64,000 nucleotides of DNA from Schizochytrium sp. TIO01 (Eukaryota; Sar; Bigyra; Thraustochytrida; Thraustochytriidae), in assembly GCA_004764695.1 (NCBI GenBank), contig SMSO01000037.1, forward strand, positions 4,648,337 to 4,712,336, given 5' to 3'. The notes under the pieces were generated by a model. It was not told the origin of the DNA. It saw nothing but the letters and a program-made list of their open reading frames with translations, and ran no database searches. Made by a program: the position numbers and the translations under genes. Positions 33,547-44,252 of this stretch are shown here, piece after piece; within the stretch, counting starts at the first letter, position 1, and each line of letters begins with the position of its first letter.

Positions 33547-36500
33547 AGTGTGAGTTCATTTAAAGAAGCACGATAGAGAATAAAATCAAGGACCTTTCTA
33601 TCTGGTGAGTTTTTGGTAATGTACCAAGTCTCGTTGAGGAGTCCTGGGCAATCAGAAAAGGGCCTAAATACAAATGCGGGTTGTAAGGACCTGTTCATAT
33701 GGCGAGGGCTGTAGTATTGAGTGTGACTGATATTTCGCACATTGTATCCTTGTGAGATCATGAAAATAGGACGAATATTCTCATTGCGGATATCCGCAAA
33801 ATATAGATGATCGTACTGTACGACCAGTCAATCACCCCTTTCTTCCGTTGCGCAGTTGTAAATCTATTATGTGCTTGAACATTGGAATCGAATAAATTCC
33901 CCGACCGTGCGATGGGGCAGGTATGTGTGGCTCTCTATGTCTGACGCATGCAGCAAATCTTTTCATCGAAATTTCATTGAAATTCATGGTAATTTTTACA
34001 TTTTCCCCTACAGCTCTGATTTGCGAAAGTACGAAACACAGTCATCGATTTGAGGGTAACATTTACCAGAAAGTCTTAGTCATGACGCTTGGGGACGGCA
34101 GAAATGGCTTGGTTCAAAATCCATTATTTGCGCATACGAAGACACGTGATAGCTACAGATGTACCTCGCTGGCGCAGATGCATACATATTACCGTGCTAC
34201 CTCCCTTGCTCCCGGACTGGTTCGCCCCCCGCGGTGCCTATGCTTAAGTTTCTCGTGCTTGCTTAATTGGTGGAGCTTCTTAGTGTCCCGAACTTGATAT
34301 GATCTGGCCGTATGCTATGGTTGGTGAGCCCCCAGGCTCCAATTTTCAAATATCGTCATTTGTGTCATTGATGCACAACAAGCGAGCATTATTGGGGCCT
34401 TCCTTGGATTACCAAGGGGCACGAATACAAGAAAGGCTCCCTTTCAAGAGCTCCATTTTGCAGCAAGCTTGTTCCAAAGGCGGCCAAAATGGTGTGCCCG
34501 CCAGGGTCTACGTCTCACGCTTGTATAGTTTGGCCATTTCGCTACTAGGTTGCCTTTAGTTCTTAACCGATCAACGCATTTTTATCAAGTTCATAAAAAG
34601 AATTAAAGAATAGGGAGCAATTTTACCGAGACTGGTGAAACACTAGCGTGATAAAGCCATTTGGCAGAAATCTTCTATGACTTTCTTACCAGCAAATGCA
34701 ACACCCTTAAAGACGGTTAATGTTAATCAAGATTGAAAACATACCGAATGTAAGTTCTGCAGTTTGGGTGTTGTGTAAGAAACTTGAAGAGTTGATGAGG
34801 AAGGGAGTAGTTTATTTTGAACCTTTGCGCCGGATAGCCGCGCAGGGGACATTCTTGGGCGAGACAAAAGTGCTGAAGAAAGGTGCCATTTCCTTCTGTT
34901 TTTTCTAATGTCACATCCTGTTGTGACAACTAGCCTTCAGACCATTCTTTAATTCAATTGCATGCGAACTTGCATTGATGTTCTCGAATATATAGTTGAG
35001 GTGAGGTAAAAATGCTTGCAGGGATTTTGTTGAAGACATCCATCAGATCTGCCCTGCTGTAGTAGAGCAGAGCTTTCTGGACATCAAACATGGCATCTCA
35101 GTTCATTTTCATTGAAAATAATAGTAATGATAATAAGGAGAAGAGGAAAGAAAGAGAGAAAAACCAATACCAGCCACCCGCCGGCGGGGCGACCGCTATA
35201 GCGAGCACACTGATTGAAGAAGGCAACTAAAATGGAGTTCACTACTTCTTTTTATGTTCTTTTGCTTCATGGGTCGTAATCCTTCTTATATGGTTCTTCC
35301 TATTCCATCGCTGCCTCTGTACTAAGGTGCATTGTAGATCCGAGCGACTAAACTTCGTTGGACTGTTGCTTAGCGCTTCGGAATGCTTACAGAGATCCTG
35401 GATGGACGCAAGATGAAAATGTCTTGGTCCAGTCGCAAATACAGTGAGAAATGCCAAGGTAGACAAGAGATCGAGACACGCTAGTGTGCTTTCAGACAAA
35501 TCAAACCAGCTGAAGAGTTTCATGTTTCCATCAAAAAAAAACATCCAATAGCTAGTTGTATGTGTCATTCAGCGAGAGCAACTACTCTAAAAGATGAAGA
35601 AGGAGAGCTGGGCGGGAATGGCACGTGTACGCCGCCCGCAGGTGCGAGAATTCAGGTGGCGAGCGAATGTTATCTTAGGTCGCGGAGACTTATAAGGAGT
35701 CCCACTGTCCCTCGACAAAAGCGCACGGCGATCGGACAATCGCACATAAGTGGCCACCCCTAAGCACAGTTAGCCTAAACCTTAGAAGTGCCGTGTAATG
35801 GAGGGTAGGCAAATTGGCTCGCCTAGGAGGCTGATTGAATGACTCCATGGTGAGCAGGCTCGCCACTTCGGCGCTCCAAGCCTTCCTGATAGTCTTCCCA
35901 AGAGCCCGGCTCCTCTCCCGTGCGTTGAGGTCGAATGCAATTGGGTCAATGCTCAAATACCCTTGTCACCGACTGGGACTAGACTGGGAAAAAGGAAAAA
36001 TAGCGACGGGCCTCCATCTTCCCTTTTTAATTCATAAAAAAGGTTTTAGCCGGAGTTCCTGAGATCCCCTTCAGACAATCAACGCCAAGAACGGCGACAA
36101 CGAGCCCACGCCCGACATCATTGCGGATTCCAAACGAAGGAAAGGTCTAATTGTTCGAGGGTCTAACCTCGTCGCCGAGTGAGCGAGCAAACTGGCTTGC
36201 TAGACACAAAACCTGGCGAGCCAACGCGGAATCGCCAAGATTGCCAAGGAAACCTTCGCATCGTAGTAGTTCTGGTCCTTGGAGGCAGCTTGAGACTGGC
36301 CCGTCAAAGCTTGGCAGCTCGCCCTATACTAGAGCACTGCGAAGACCAGCTGACTTGGTTACGACCAGCACGCTCACTGTCACTAACGCTACGGTGAGTA
36401 TTCTTCATCGATTGAGGTATTTTTTGCTCACAGTGACAGCTTTTGCCGGACTAGCTCTTGTCAGCACATCCAAACAAAAGCAACGCGAAAGTACCTCGCT

Positions 36501-36653
36501 TTGTAGCTAACTTGTGCATACTTAAGGGTGGCGCTAGGAGGAGCTGTTGCACAGAACGGCAAGACGGGCCAAAGCAGAAGCAAACGAGAAACTCCTGGCA
36601 GAGGTCCGGTCTTGAAGTCTTACGAGAGAGCGGGATCCTGCAGCAGACACGCG
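33547..36653. other. Gene-free stretch of about 3.1 kb
   Basis: Holds the 3' end of the HD gene and the promoter and 5' UTR of the kinase gene. A minus-strand open frame at about 35690-35960 reads somewhat protein-like but lacks an ATG and a family, so it is not annotated as a gene. Confidence 0.55.
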
Positions 36654-38324
36654 ATGGGCTGCGCGCAATCGTCTCGCGCGGCAACGCACGCTGCTGTAGA
36701 CGAAGGCACAACCGAGTTTCCTTTAGAGAGCATTGGAAATCAGGAGCAGGAGCAGCACGGAGTCGCCAACAAACACCGTCGCTCCCGCTCGTCACAATCA
36801 CAGCAGCACGAACAAGACGGGGAGTCCAATGCCGCTCAGGGCAGAGGTCGCCGCAAATCTACCACCAGTAAGAATGCTGGTGTACCCATAGTGACCGAGA
36901 CCGATGTCACAGTGGCAGATTCTAGTGGGGATGGGGCAGGGACCAAAAATGGCTCTGGGGAACACTTAGTGGGGCGACGGTCCGCCTCACTGGAACCTGA
37001 GAACAGCACTGGTCACCATAACAATACTAACAGCAACAATAACAATAGCCAAAATAGTAGCCACAACAGCAACAACCACAACAACACTGGAAGCAATTCC
37101 ATCGAGGCGGGAACCGTGCACAGCCACGGTAGCAGCAATAACAACAACAACAATAGTAGTAATAACAACAACAATAGCATTGACGAAAACAGTGTGGCAA
37201 AGGTTGGGTCCGCAGACTCGGAGTCAAAGATGCGCCGCAGGTCAGCAGATGGAAAGGGGGCAAACATTTCAAGACGGGGAACCGCGGAGACGAACTCTGG
37301 CAACCTTCGCACTCATCCATCTTCAGCTTCATCAAGTGCCAACAACAATGATAATGAAGACTTCTATGGGTTGGATATCAATTATAATGACATCGAACTC
37401 CGTGAAAGCATCGGCAGTGGCACATATGGTCAAGTGTTTAAGTGCAGATACAAGGGCAAACAGTTGGCTTTGAAAAAGATTTTTGTACCCGAAGGTGCGA
37501 TGGAACGCGCGGAGATGCTCGAGGACTTTGCCAAGGAACTTGGTATTCTCTCTGTTCTCCGCCATGAGCGTATTGTACAGTTCAAAGGTGCCGTGCGTAA
37601 GCATCCAACGTATGCTCTTATGTTCGAACTCTGCGAAGGTTGTGTCGGTACCCTTCTACGGATGGTGCGTCGTCGCAAAGTGAGTGTTACTTGGAGTATT
37701 TGTATTACCATTGCTAAGGATTGTGCTGAAGCTGTGTCGTACCTTCACTCCCTACGCCCACGCATTCTCCATCGCGATCTCAAGTCGGAGAACTTGCTCC
37801 TCACCTCCAGGTTTAGGTGCAAGCTTACTGACTTTGGTCTTTCTCGTGTTTATGAGGGTCGCCGTCGTACAATGACTGTATGCGGTACCCCGTGCTGGGT
37901 TGCGCCTGAGATATTCCGTGGTGAAGCCTACAATGAAAAGATTGACGTTTACTCTTTTGGTGTTGTGCTTTGGGAACTGTTCACAGGCCGCAAGCCATAC
38001 ACGGAGTATGAGAGCGTTGAGCTACCCTACCGTGTAGGCAAGAAGGGTTTGCGTCCGCCTCTCTTAAAACACGTGCCTCCTTCCATCAACCGGTTGATGC
38101 GTGACTGCTGGCATGAGTCTCCGGGCATGCGTCCGACTTTCCCCGAGATTGAGAAGCGTCTCGCAATGATTGAGGGCGAGCTTAATGATGCCAGCTGCCT
38201 CAATACCCCAGCACACCAAACCAAGATTTCATGGAACCAACAGGTTGCTCATGCACGCCAGCCAAGCGAAGGATCTCTTGTACCGGCTGGATCGCGTCGT
38301 TCGAACACCTCTGCTGTGGCGTAA
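36654..38324 (+). CDS. TKL-family protein kinase with N-myristoylation signal
   Basis: A 556-residue kinase. An in-frame ATG lies upstream at 36528, but starting at 36654 gives MGCAQSSR, a clear N-myristoylation signal (Gly2, Ser6) with Cys3 for palmitoylation, so membrane attachment is likely. Residues 4-240 are disordered, with an Asn-rich block at about 120-176 encoded by AAC/AAT repeats. The kinase domain spans about 245-503: glycine loop GSGTYG (near 253), VAIK-type Lys near 273 (LALKK), catalytic HRDLKSEN (near 373), DFG (near 392), GTPCWVAPE (activation loop end, near 417), DVYSFGVVLWEL, and the RPTF motif (subdomain XI). The HRDLKSEN and W-x-A-P-E forms are typical of Raf/DLK/LIMK-like TKL kinases with Ser/Thr specificity. 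All catalytic residues are present, so it should be active. The substrate and pathway are unknown. Confidence 0.92.
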   Translation: MGCAQSSRAATHAAVDEGTTEFPLESIGNQEQEQHGVANKHRRSRSSQSQQHEQDGESNAAQGRGRRKSTTSKNAGVPIVTETDVTVADSSGDGAGTKNGSGEHLVGRRSASLEPENSTGHHNNTNSNNNNSQNSSHNSNNHNNTGSNSIEAGTVHSHGSSNNNNNNSSNNNNNSIDENSVAKVGSADSESKMRRRSADGKGANISRRGTAETNSGNLRTHPSSASSSANNNDNEDFYGLDINYNDIELRESIGSGTYGQVFKCRYKGKQLALKKIFVPEGAMERAEMLEDFAKELGILSVLRHERIVQFKGAVRKHPTYALMFELCEGCVGTLLRMVRRRKVSVTWSICITIAKDCAEAVSYLHSLRPRILHRDLKSENLLLTSRFRCKLTDFGLSRVYEGRRRTMTVCGTPCWVAPEIFRGEAYNEKIDVYSFGVVLWELFTGRKPYTEYESVELPYRVGKKGLRPPLLKHVPPSINRLMRDCWHESPGMRPTFPEIEKRLAMIEGELNDASCLNTPAHQTKISWNQQVAHARQPSEGSLVPAGSRRSNTSAVA

Positions 38325-41207
38325 AACGTGCTTTCATTAAGCACATCTGTCTTTTGCTCATTGTGATCACAACTCCTGAGCATACGCAACTTCGAGCAAG
38401 ACATTTTATTTTCTCTACACAGAGTGAAGTGATGCTTGTTCTTGCGCAAATGAGTATACATACATAGTACTTTCTTTTTTAAGATGACATAGACAATTTT
38501 TTGCCTTCTTTTGTTTTTGTTTCGAAATAAGAGTATTGGATACTCAATAGGTTCAATTAGCCAAGTACCTGCTCTTTTTTTGTAAGTCTAGTCTGTGGAA
38601 TGATTTTCGTAGTTCGTATCTTAAAGGAAATGGGAAGCTCTAGCATATCTACCTGTCTTCGAGATTATCCACAGTCAAGATTACTCAATGTGATTCTCAG
38701 ATTTAACTTTCGCATGTTTAGATTAATTTTGTTCATTTATAGTCATGCAGCTAAATTGCTTTAGGTCGCGATGGTTTCTGACAAAGTTATCTCTGAAGGG
38801 TTTTTTACCTATTTCAGTGTATGAACAACAGCTTCGGACCTCGATAAAATATCTTTTGCTTTTCATCTTTACTTTTGGCAAAATTGGTTGGCAGAGTGTT
38901 AGGAGCCATCGGGAGAACTCTGAATCACACGTTATTCTGAGTTTCGCCAAGACTCTTTAATTCGCGAGAAGTTGTGGACCTGGCGTGGGATATTTCTTCC
39001 GATCATTTGCCGGGATCGAATAAATGCTTACATATCCAGCTAAACATAGTTTTCACTTTGCTCACTACAGTCTTGTTTTCAGAACCCTTTTTTTTTTAAA
39101 ACATTGCTCAGAGCGACACTGCGAGCGAAAGCACGTGCCTTGATACTTGTCGGTAGAACTTTAGATATATAGTTATATGTTTTAATTTGAAAAATGAAAA
39201 AGCGTAGACTGCTCAATAACAGCTCCTGCGAACCACTTAGCTCAATATGATTAAAAGATGTCTCTATCGAAATTAGCAAAGATTTCAGTAATACGTCTCA
39301 AGTAATTTGATTTTCTTGTTCTCCATATGCAGTTTTTAATTTTTTTGTTGCGGGACCATGTTTCCACATAACTGTTGCTCTCCCGGATCTGCTCTCTGGT
39401 ATTAGATATGCAAGCAGCCAGCCAAGTCTCTGCCCGAAACCACCGGCACCAAACTTTGTTCCTCGAGGGCCCATCGTATTACTCCAGCGTCTCCTCAGCG
39501 AAAGCACAGCACCGATAACCAAAGTCGGTACCAAGCCGTACAGTGGTTGTCGTACCAAAAGGGTTCGAGGCCAGGACTTCGTTAGTTTACAGCCCATCGC
39601 CACTTTCGTCCAGACACGTCGCATGTTCCGTACTATCCCCACCCGCCCTGAAACCTCGCTCTCTGCACTCCCTCCTCCCCAAACACCCACCCGCATCATC
39701 ATCGTCATCATCATCATCATCATCATCATGGTCTCCTTCAATTTATCAAACTCATCGTCGTCATCGTCAATGGTCCCGCCCTGCAGCACCAGTACCAATT
39801 CAGTCCCGCATTCCTGGACCGAAAGACCCCGAGGGCCTACGCGCCCTTAGCCGACTCCTACCGCCGCCCACGCTTTGAAAGACCCGCGTCTTTCAATCGC
39901 TGCGAATTCACAAACGTTCGGGTTTTTCCCTTCCTCTGGAAGGGTAGCAGTCAGCTACGGCACGACTAGGACCCTCCAACTGGCATCGATGTTTGGCGCT
40001 CTGTCCTGCTCGAGCGACCGACCAACCAACTGCCGCTGCCGCGGCTGCAGGCTGGCAGCGGAGCGCGGGAAGACGCACGAAGGCGGCTCAGCGATGCCCG
40101 CCCCGGCTGCAGGCCGCGAGGCGGACGAGCAGAGAGGCAGAGATGGGCAAGAAGGGCTCGAACGTACTTGCAGAGGAAAAGAAAGACCTGAAAGACAACC
40201 ACGGCACGTACACTTCCACCTTAAAGGCCGTGAGTTTAAGGTGGCAGAAGGACCGTTAAGCTTCCCTCTGCCCCAGTGGGGCGTGTGAGGCGAAATCACT
40301 GTACTCGTAACTTTCGGCTGATTCTGCATGTATTTAGATAGGTAGTGGAAAGGGAGAGAGGTGTGGGTGAGTAAAGAGGTCTTCAGAGGCGAATACACTG
40401 GGAACTATTTACCTCACAGTAGGAGGGGCCAGTGGAGACTTAGAGGGCACAGAACCGACTGTTGAGCAACTGAACATGAAAGATGGATATCCGTGAGAGA
40501 GCGTGGGCCTAGTGGAAATCCGACCCAAACGAGGTCACCTTGTCTATCCCGATTCCTAAAAAAGGCGGCCATTGGCACATCGCTGCGCGACTTGCCTCGT
40601 CGCGTACCCAACGTACCCCCTTTGAGCCCTTCCTCGCTGCGTCTCTAAGCGGTTATTTTGTCTGAGGCTCCCAATATCTCGTTTTCTGGTTTCTTTCCTT
40701 CTTTTTTCTTCTTTTCAATCAGTATCCCATTCCATCCATACCAGCGGCATCGCGCATCCAGACCAGTCCGAGCGGCGCAGAGAACGACTTAGCAACAAAA
40801 CGTAGCTACCAGGCCGCGATCTTCGGCAGCTCTGAGACCTAGTCAGTCTTTGCTTCTTCTCTTGTAGCGTTCTGGTCGCGGCGGCTTTGGGTATCGCTTC
40901 GTCCTCATCGGCATCTAACGCCATTCGATTGATTCTTACTGCGCGGAAGTCTCGCGAAGACCTCTACAAGCGCAGAGAGGTCACCTCCACGGGTCACAAG
41001 TTCTCAAAAGCTGCTGCTGGAGGGCCCTCCCGCGAGACAGGCGGTGTGCAGAGGCCCTCTGCGATAGTGAATCCCAGATTGGGCTTAGCCCTGAAAGTAA
41101 CATTCGAAATTTCCAGGTGAAACGTCGCTTCTAAGACGTCTTTCAAGCTTGTTTGAGAACGCGGAACTGCAGTTTAAGACTAGGTCTCTGCCGAACAGAT
41201 CACAATA
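38325..41207. other. Gene-free stretch of about 2.9 kb
   Basis: Contains an (ATC)n tract at about 39694-39730 that yields false Met/Ile/Ser runs. A possible coding exon at 40143-40229 (see findings) is followed by a perfect GTGAGT donor. The 300 bases before 41208 are probably the 5' UTR of the Ig-domain gene. Confidence 0.5.
39694..39730. repeat. (ATC)n trinucleotide repeat
   Basis: About eleven CAT/ATC units. A shorter degenerate (TCG/TCA) tract follows at 39752-39772. Confidence 0.85.
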
Positions 41208-43001
41208 ATGTCACGCAACCAGGCTCCGCTTGGGGAGATTGGCCAGAGCAGTATTGCTCAGCACGTGAGTAAGGCAAATGGCAGTGCCAAGCAGCAGCAG
41301 CAATTTTGCTGGGACGAGAATGATAATAATTCTGAAAATGTGCGTCATGAGAATGCAGAGAACAACAGCAATGGAGGCAATAATGTGCTCCGCAAGCAGA
41401 CCGCTCGCAAGGCTGTGCGAGGCGGAAAGATCTCTAACGGCGTTGGCCGGAGAGCGTCTGTTTCATCTGCATCTTCTGTATCAGTTGCATCTTCGGTGGC
41501 ATCACCTAAAGCGATGGCCGCAGCCTCGGCGGCGGCACACAGTCTAAACGGGGTCAGCGGGGAATCTAAAGCAAAGTCACAACGCGCCACGAGGGAGGCA
41601 ATAGAGAGTCCCTTGGAGGAGCTGAACACTCTTAGATCCACCAACAAGGAGGACGAGGCGGGAGTGGCTGAGGGCCTTGATCACCCTCACCTCCGCGATA
41701 TTGAGAGAAAGCACGATGATGACACGGTGGAGGAGAACGAACCCCTGGCATTCCAGCGTGCAAAGCGCGATATGGGTATTGCGACTGCACGTGTCAAACC
41801 GGAACCTGAACAGGAATTACAAACACTCGTCGCGGAGCCGCGTAAGAGAACGAGCACAGCAACAAAGGCAAGTCCACGTCTTGAAGAACTCAAAACCACA
41901 GCAGAAGCCCTGGGTACTGATGCACACGGCGCACCAAAGATAGTCTCTGCAGCAAGTACTAGTGAGTCTGATGCCACCAAGACAGGATCCACATGGCGTA
42001 TTATAGGTCTTTTGACACTAGCTGCCCTGTTCGGCGCGCTTATCAGTATGATTGTGACTCCACGAGTCGTCGAACAGATGAAACCATCACCCACAATTCC
42101 TTTTGTGTCAAGCAAATCCTTCTTTCACTCCGTTTCGATTGGTGAACCTTTCGAGTTTGAGCTTGACGTCAGTAATGGCTCCCCCCCACTCAAGTTTCAG
42201 TGGCGCTTGAATGGCGTCAATGTTGCAGGTGCTACAGACTCTATTTTACGCGTACCTAGCGTCACCTTGAGAGACAGCGGCACGTACTCTTGTGTCGTAG
42301 AAAATGAAGCTGGCCGAGTTCTTTGGGAGGAAGGTTATCTGAATGTGATTGAAGGTCAGGAGTCCCGATTCAGTTCTGATGCTTCCAGCCAAGATGCCCA
42401 TTCTGAAGAAGACAGCTCAGCTTTTCCCTCTTCCATTCCTATGTTAGCTAGCTCGGCAGAACCGCCTCTCATGCTTGTACCATCATTGCTAGAGCTGGAG
42501 GCCCAAGCCAAGCGAGGCGACTCGACTCATGTTCGTCAAGTTCGCACGTGTTTACTCCGCCAAGCTCCAGATGAAATCATGCGAGCAGCTTCTATTGATG
42601 GTGGCGCTGCGGTCATTGCAGCGGGATATCGAACGGATTTTCTCCAGTGTTTCCCGTCACTTGCGCAAACCCTGCAGCAGGGGCGCTCTGATAAGGAGCT
42701 GGCTAGGCAGCAAGATCAGGCGATCGACATGCTCCGGTCCCTTCATGGAACCTCTAAGAAACGCTCGCTCCTGGTCAATGTTGTCGCTGCAGTTGATGAT
42801 CTTGCCAAAGCCAAAATTGCTGCGCAACAGGATAGCACATTGCTTCGCTACTTTGATGACCTCATCTCCCGGGTCGCCTTTCAAGCTGGGTTATATTGCG
42901 CTAGTACGCCAAGGTGCGCATCTACTGCATCTGATCGTACAGGTCTTGACGCACGAACTAGATTTATTAATCTAGTTCTTAGTGCCCTGACTCATGCATA
43001 A
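41208..43001 (+). CDS. Single-pass membrane protein with one Ig-like domain
   Basis: A 597-residue protein. Residues 1-258 are low-complexity, Ser/Ala/Glu-rich and probably cytosolic. One membrane span lies at about 261-284 (IIGLLTLAALFGALISMIV). Right after it, residues about 295-377 form an Ig-like domain: IGEPFEFELDV (B strand), PPLKFQWRLNGVNVAGAT (C strand with the core Trp) and RDSGTYSCVVENEAG (the D-x-G-x-Y-x-C F strand). The B-strand Cys is missing, so the classical disulphide cannot form; the C-x-W-x-x-N-G-x-x-x-x-G-A-T layout is the style of bacterial Ig repeats. The last 215 residues are helical with scattered Cys and no family I know. With no signal peptide, a type II orientation with the Ig domain outside is likely. 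The function is unknown; adhesion or sensing is inference. Confidence 0.82.
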   Translation: MSRNQAPLGEIGQSSIAQHVSKANGSAKQQQQFCWDENDNNSENVRHENAENNSNGGNNVLRKQTARKAVRGGKISNGVGRRASVSSASSVSVASSVASPKAMAAASAAAHSLNGVSGESKAKSQRATREAIESPLEELNTLRSTNKEDEAGVAEGLDHPHLRDIERKHDDDTVEENEPLAFQRAKRDMGIATARVKPEPEQELQTLVAEPRKRTSTATKASPRLEELKTTAEALGTDAHGAPKIVSAASTSESDATKTGSTWRIIGLLTLAALFGALISMIVTPRVVEQMKPSPTIPFVSSKSFFHSVSIGEPFEFELDVSNGSPPLKFQWRLNGVNVAGATDSILRVPSVTLRDSGTYSCVVENEAGRVLWEEGYLNVIEGQESRFSSDASSQDAHSEEDSSAFPSSIPMLASSAEPPLMLVPSLLELEAQAKRGDSTHVRQVRTCLLRQAPDEIMRAASIDGGAAVIAAGYRTDFLQCFPSLAQTLQQGRSDKELARQQDQAIDMLRSLHGTSKKRSLLVNVVAAVDDLAKAKIAAQQDSTLLRYFDDLISRVAFQAGLYCASTPRCASTASDRTGLDARTRFINLVLSALTHA

Positions 43002-44252
43002 TCGCCATTTCAAACTTTATTGAATCCCAATTCATACTCGCTGTGTACTGTTTTCCGATTTTCTTCTTTGTAACAGGTCTTTGGACTTTTTTCTTTCTCA
43101 TATCAGTCATTATCAGCCTCTTCGCACATTTGCTACCTACATTCTTTCTCAGCCAAATCCCAAAACTTAAAAAGTCGTTCTTACGCGTACGACCCAATAT
43201 TGGTAATCCGCCTGACATTTTATTACCAATAAAAACTTTCGCATGAAGCCCTCATTTTTCTCAAGTGCATCTAAATCTTTTTACTGCTTATACCCGTTGA
43301 TGGCTCTAGGTTTATTCAAGGTTACTTACTCCTAGTAACCATCACAACAACGTTTTGGTGTGCTCGAGGCATTTCTTTGCAACATGTTTCTCAAAGTCAC
43401 TCTAGCTAGAGCCATAATCTTACAAGCGAAATACACCTTTCGTCTGTAGCATATACAGATTTTATATTCTAACAAAGCAAGCTTATTTACTTGTCCATCC
43501 GGGAGCGGCCTTCTAAAACAGAGGTGTAATACTCTCTGTGTACCTGAAGCTGAGATTTTAATCAATGAATACATTCAAGTCAGTGATAGCGGAAGCGAGA
43601 AATCAGTTTAGCTCTTATTTAAACAGGATATACACAGAAGCAGGCGTATTTTAAGAAGTCCAAGCGAACATTTTTCATTTTAATTTGGAGGCCGTAAACT
43701 CTATTGTGTCTATTTGCAAGGGTGTTAGATTGGTTCAACAGCAAGGAAATAAAAAACAAACAAACAGAAGACGAATGGTTTATTTAAAGAACTGTTGCGT
43801 AAGAGTAGTAAATCAAACGCGAGATATGTGGATTCTTGATTCTATGGTGCCGATGCAACTACCATCAAAACGGAAGATTCGTTGTGCACACTTAATGTGT
43901 GGCAAATGTGTATAAGGGAAGAAAGACTTACTCGCACAAGGGGGTATAAAAGCGTCATATGCCTCGATGAGAGAATGATAGTTTTCTTCCTGTCGATCCT
44001 CCAAAACCAGATTTAACATACGTGTTCTTCTTCACCTCCACACTCAGAGGACTCTTGCTTGTATGTATCAAGTCAAGCTACAGAGCACTGGTGAAAAGGA
44101 AACAGGAGTGAATACAAAGTATTCATTGCTTCCTATCATCTGCAAACCTAGGTTTTGGAAATGTATGTTCAAAAGCTGGCATGCTGCAGCACTTCAACTT
44201 ACAATTAGTTACCTCTATGGGACGGGCTAAACCATATGCAGACTGCAGAAAC
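43002..44252. other. Intergenic, convergent 3' regions
   Basis: Lies between the Ig-domain gene and the CYB5R4-like gene. AT-rich; no gene or array is seen. Confidence 0.6.

Noticed and set aside
35690-35960. Minus-strand frame with protein-like composition
   Set aside because: No ATG, open on both strands, no homology recognised; could be a relic but support is too weak.
36528-36653. Upstream in-frame start for the kinase
   Set aside because: The downstream ATG gives a textbook MGCAQSSR myristoylation start, and the extra 42 residues have no features.
39298-39798. 166-codon minus-strand frame with Met and Asp runs
   Set aside because: The runs come from an (ATC)n repeat; the frame is open on both strands and has no family.
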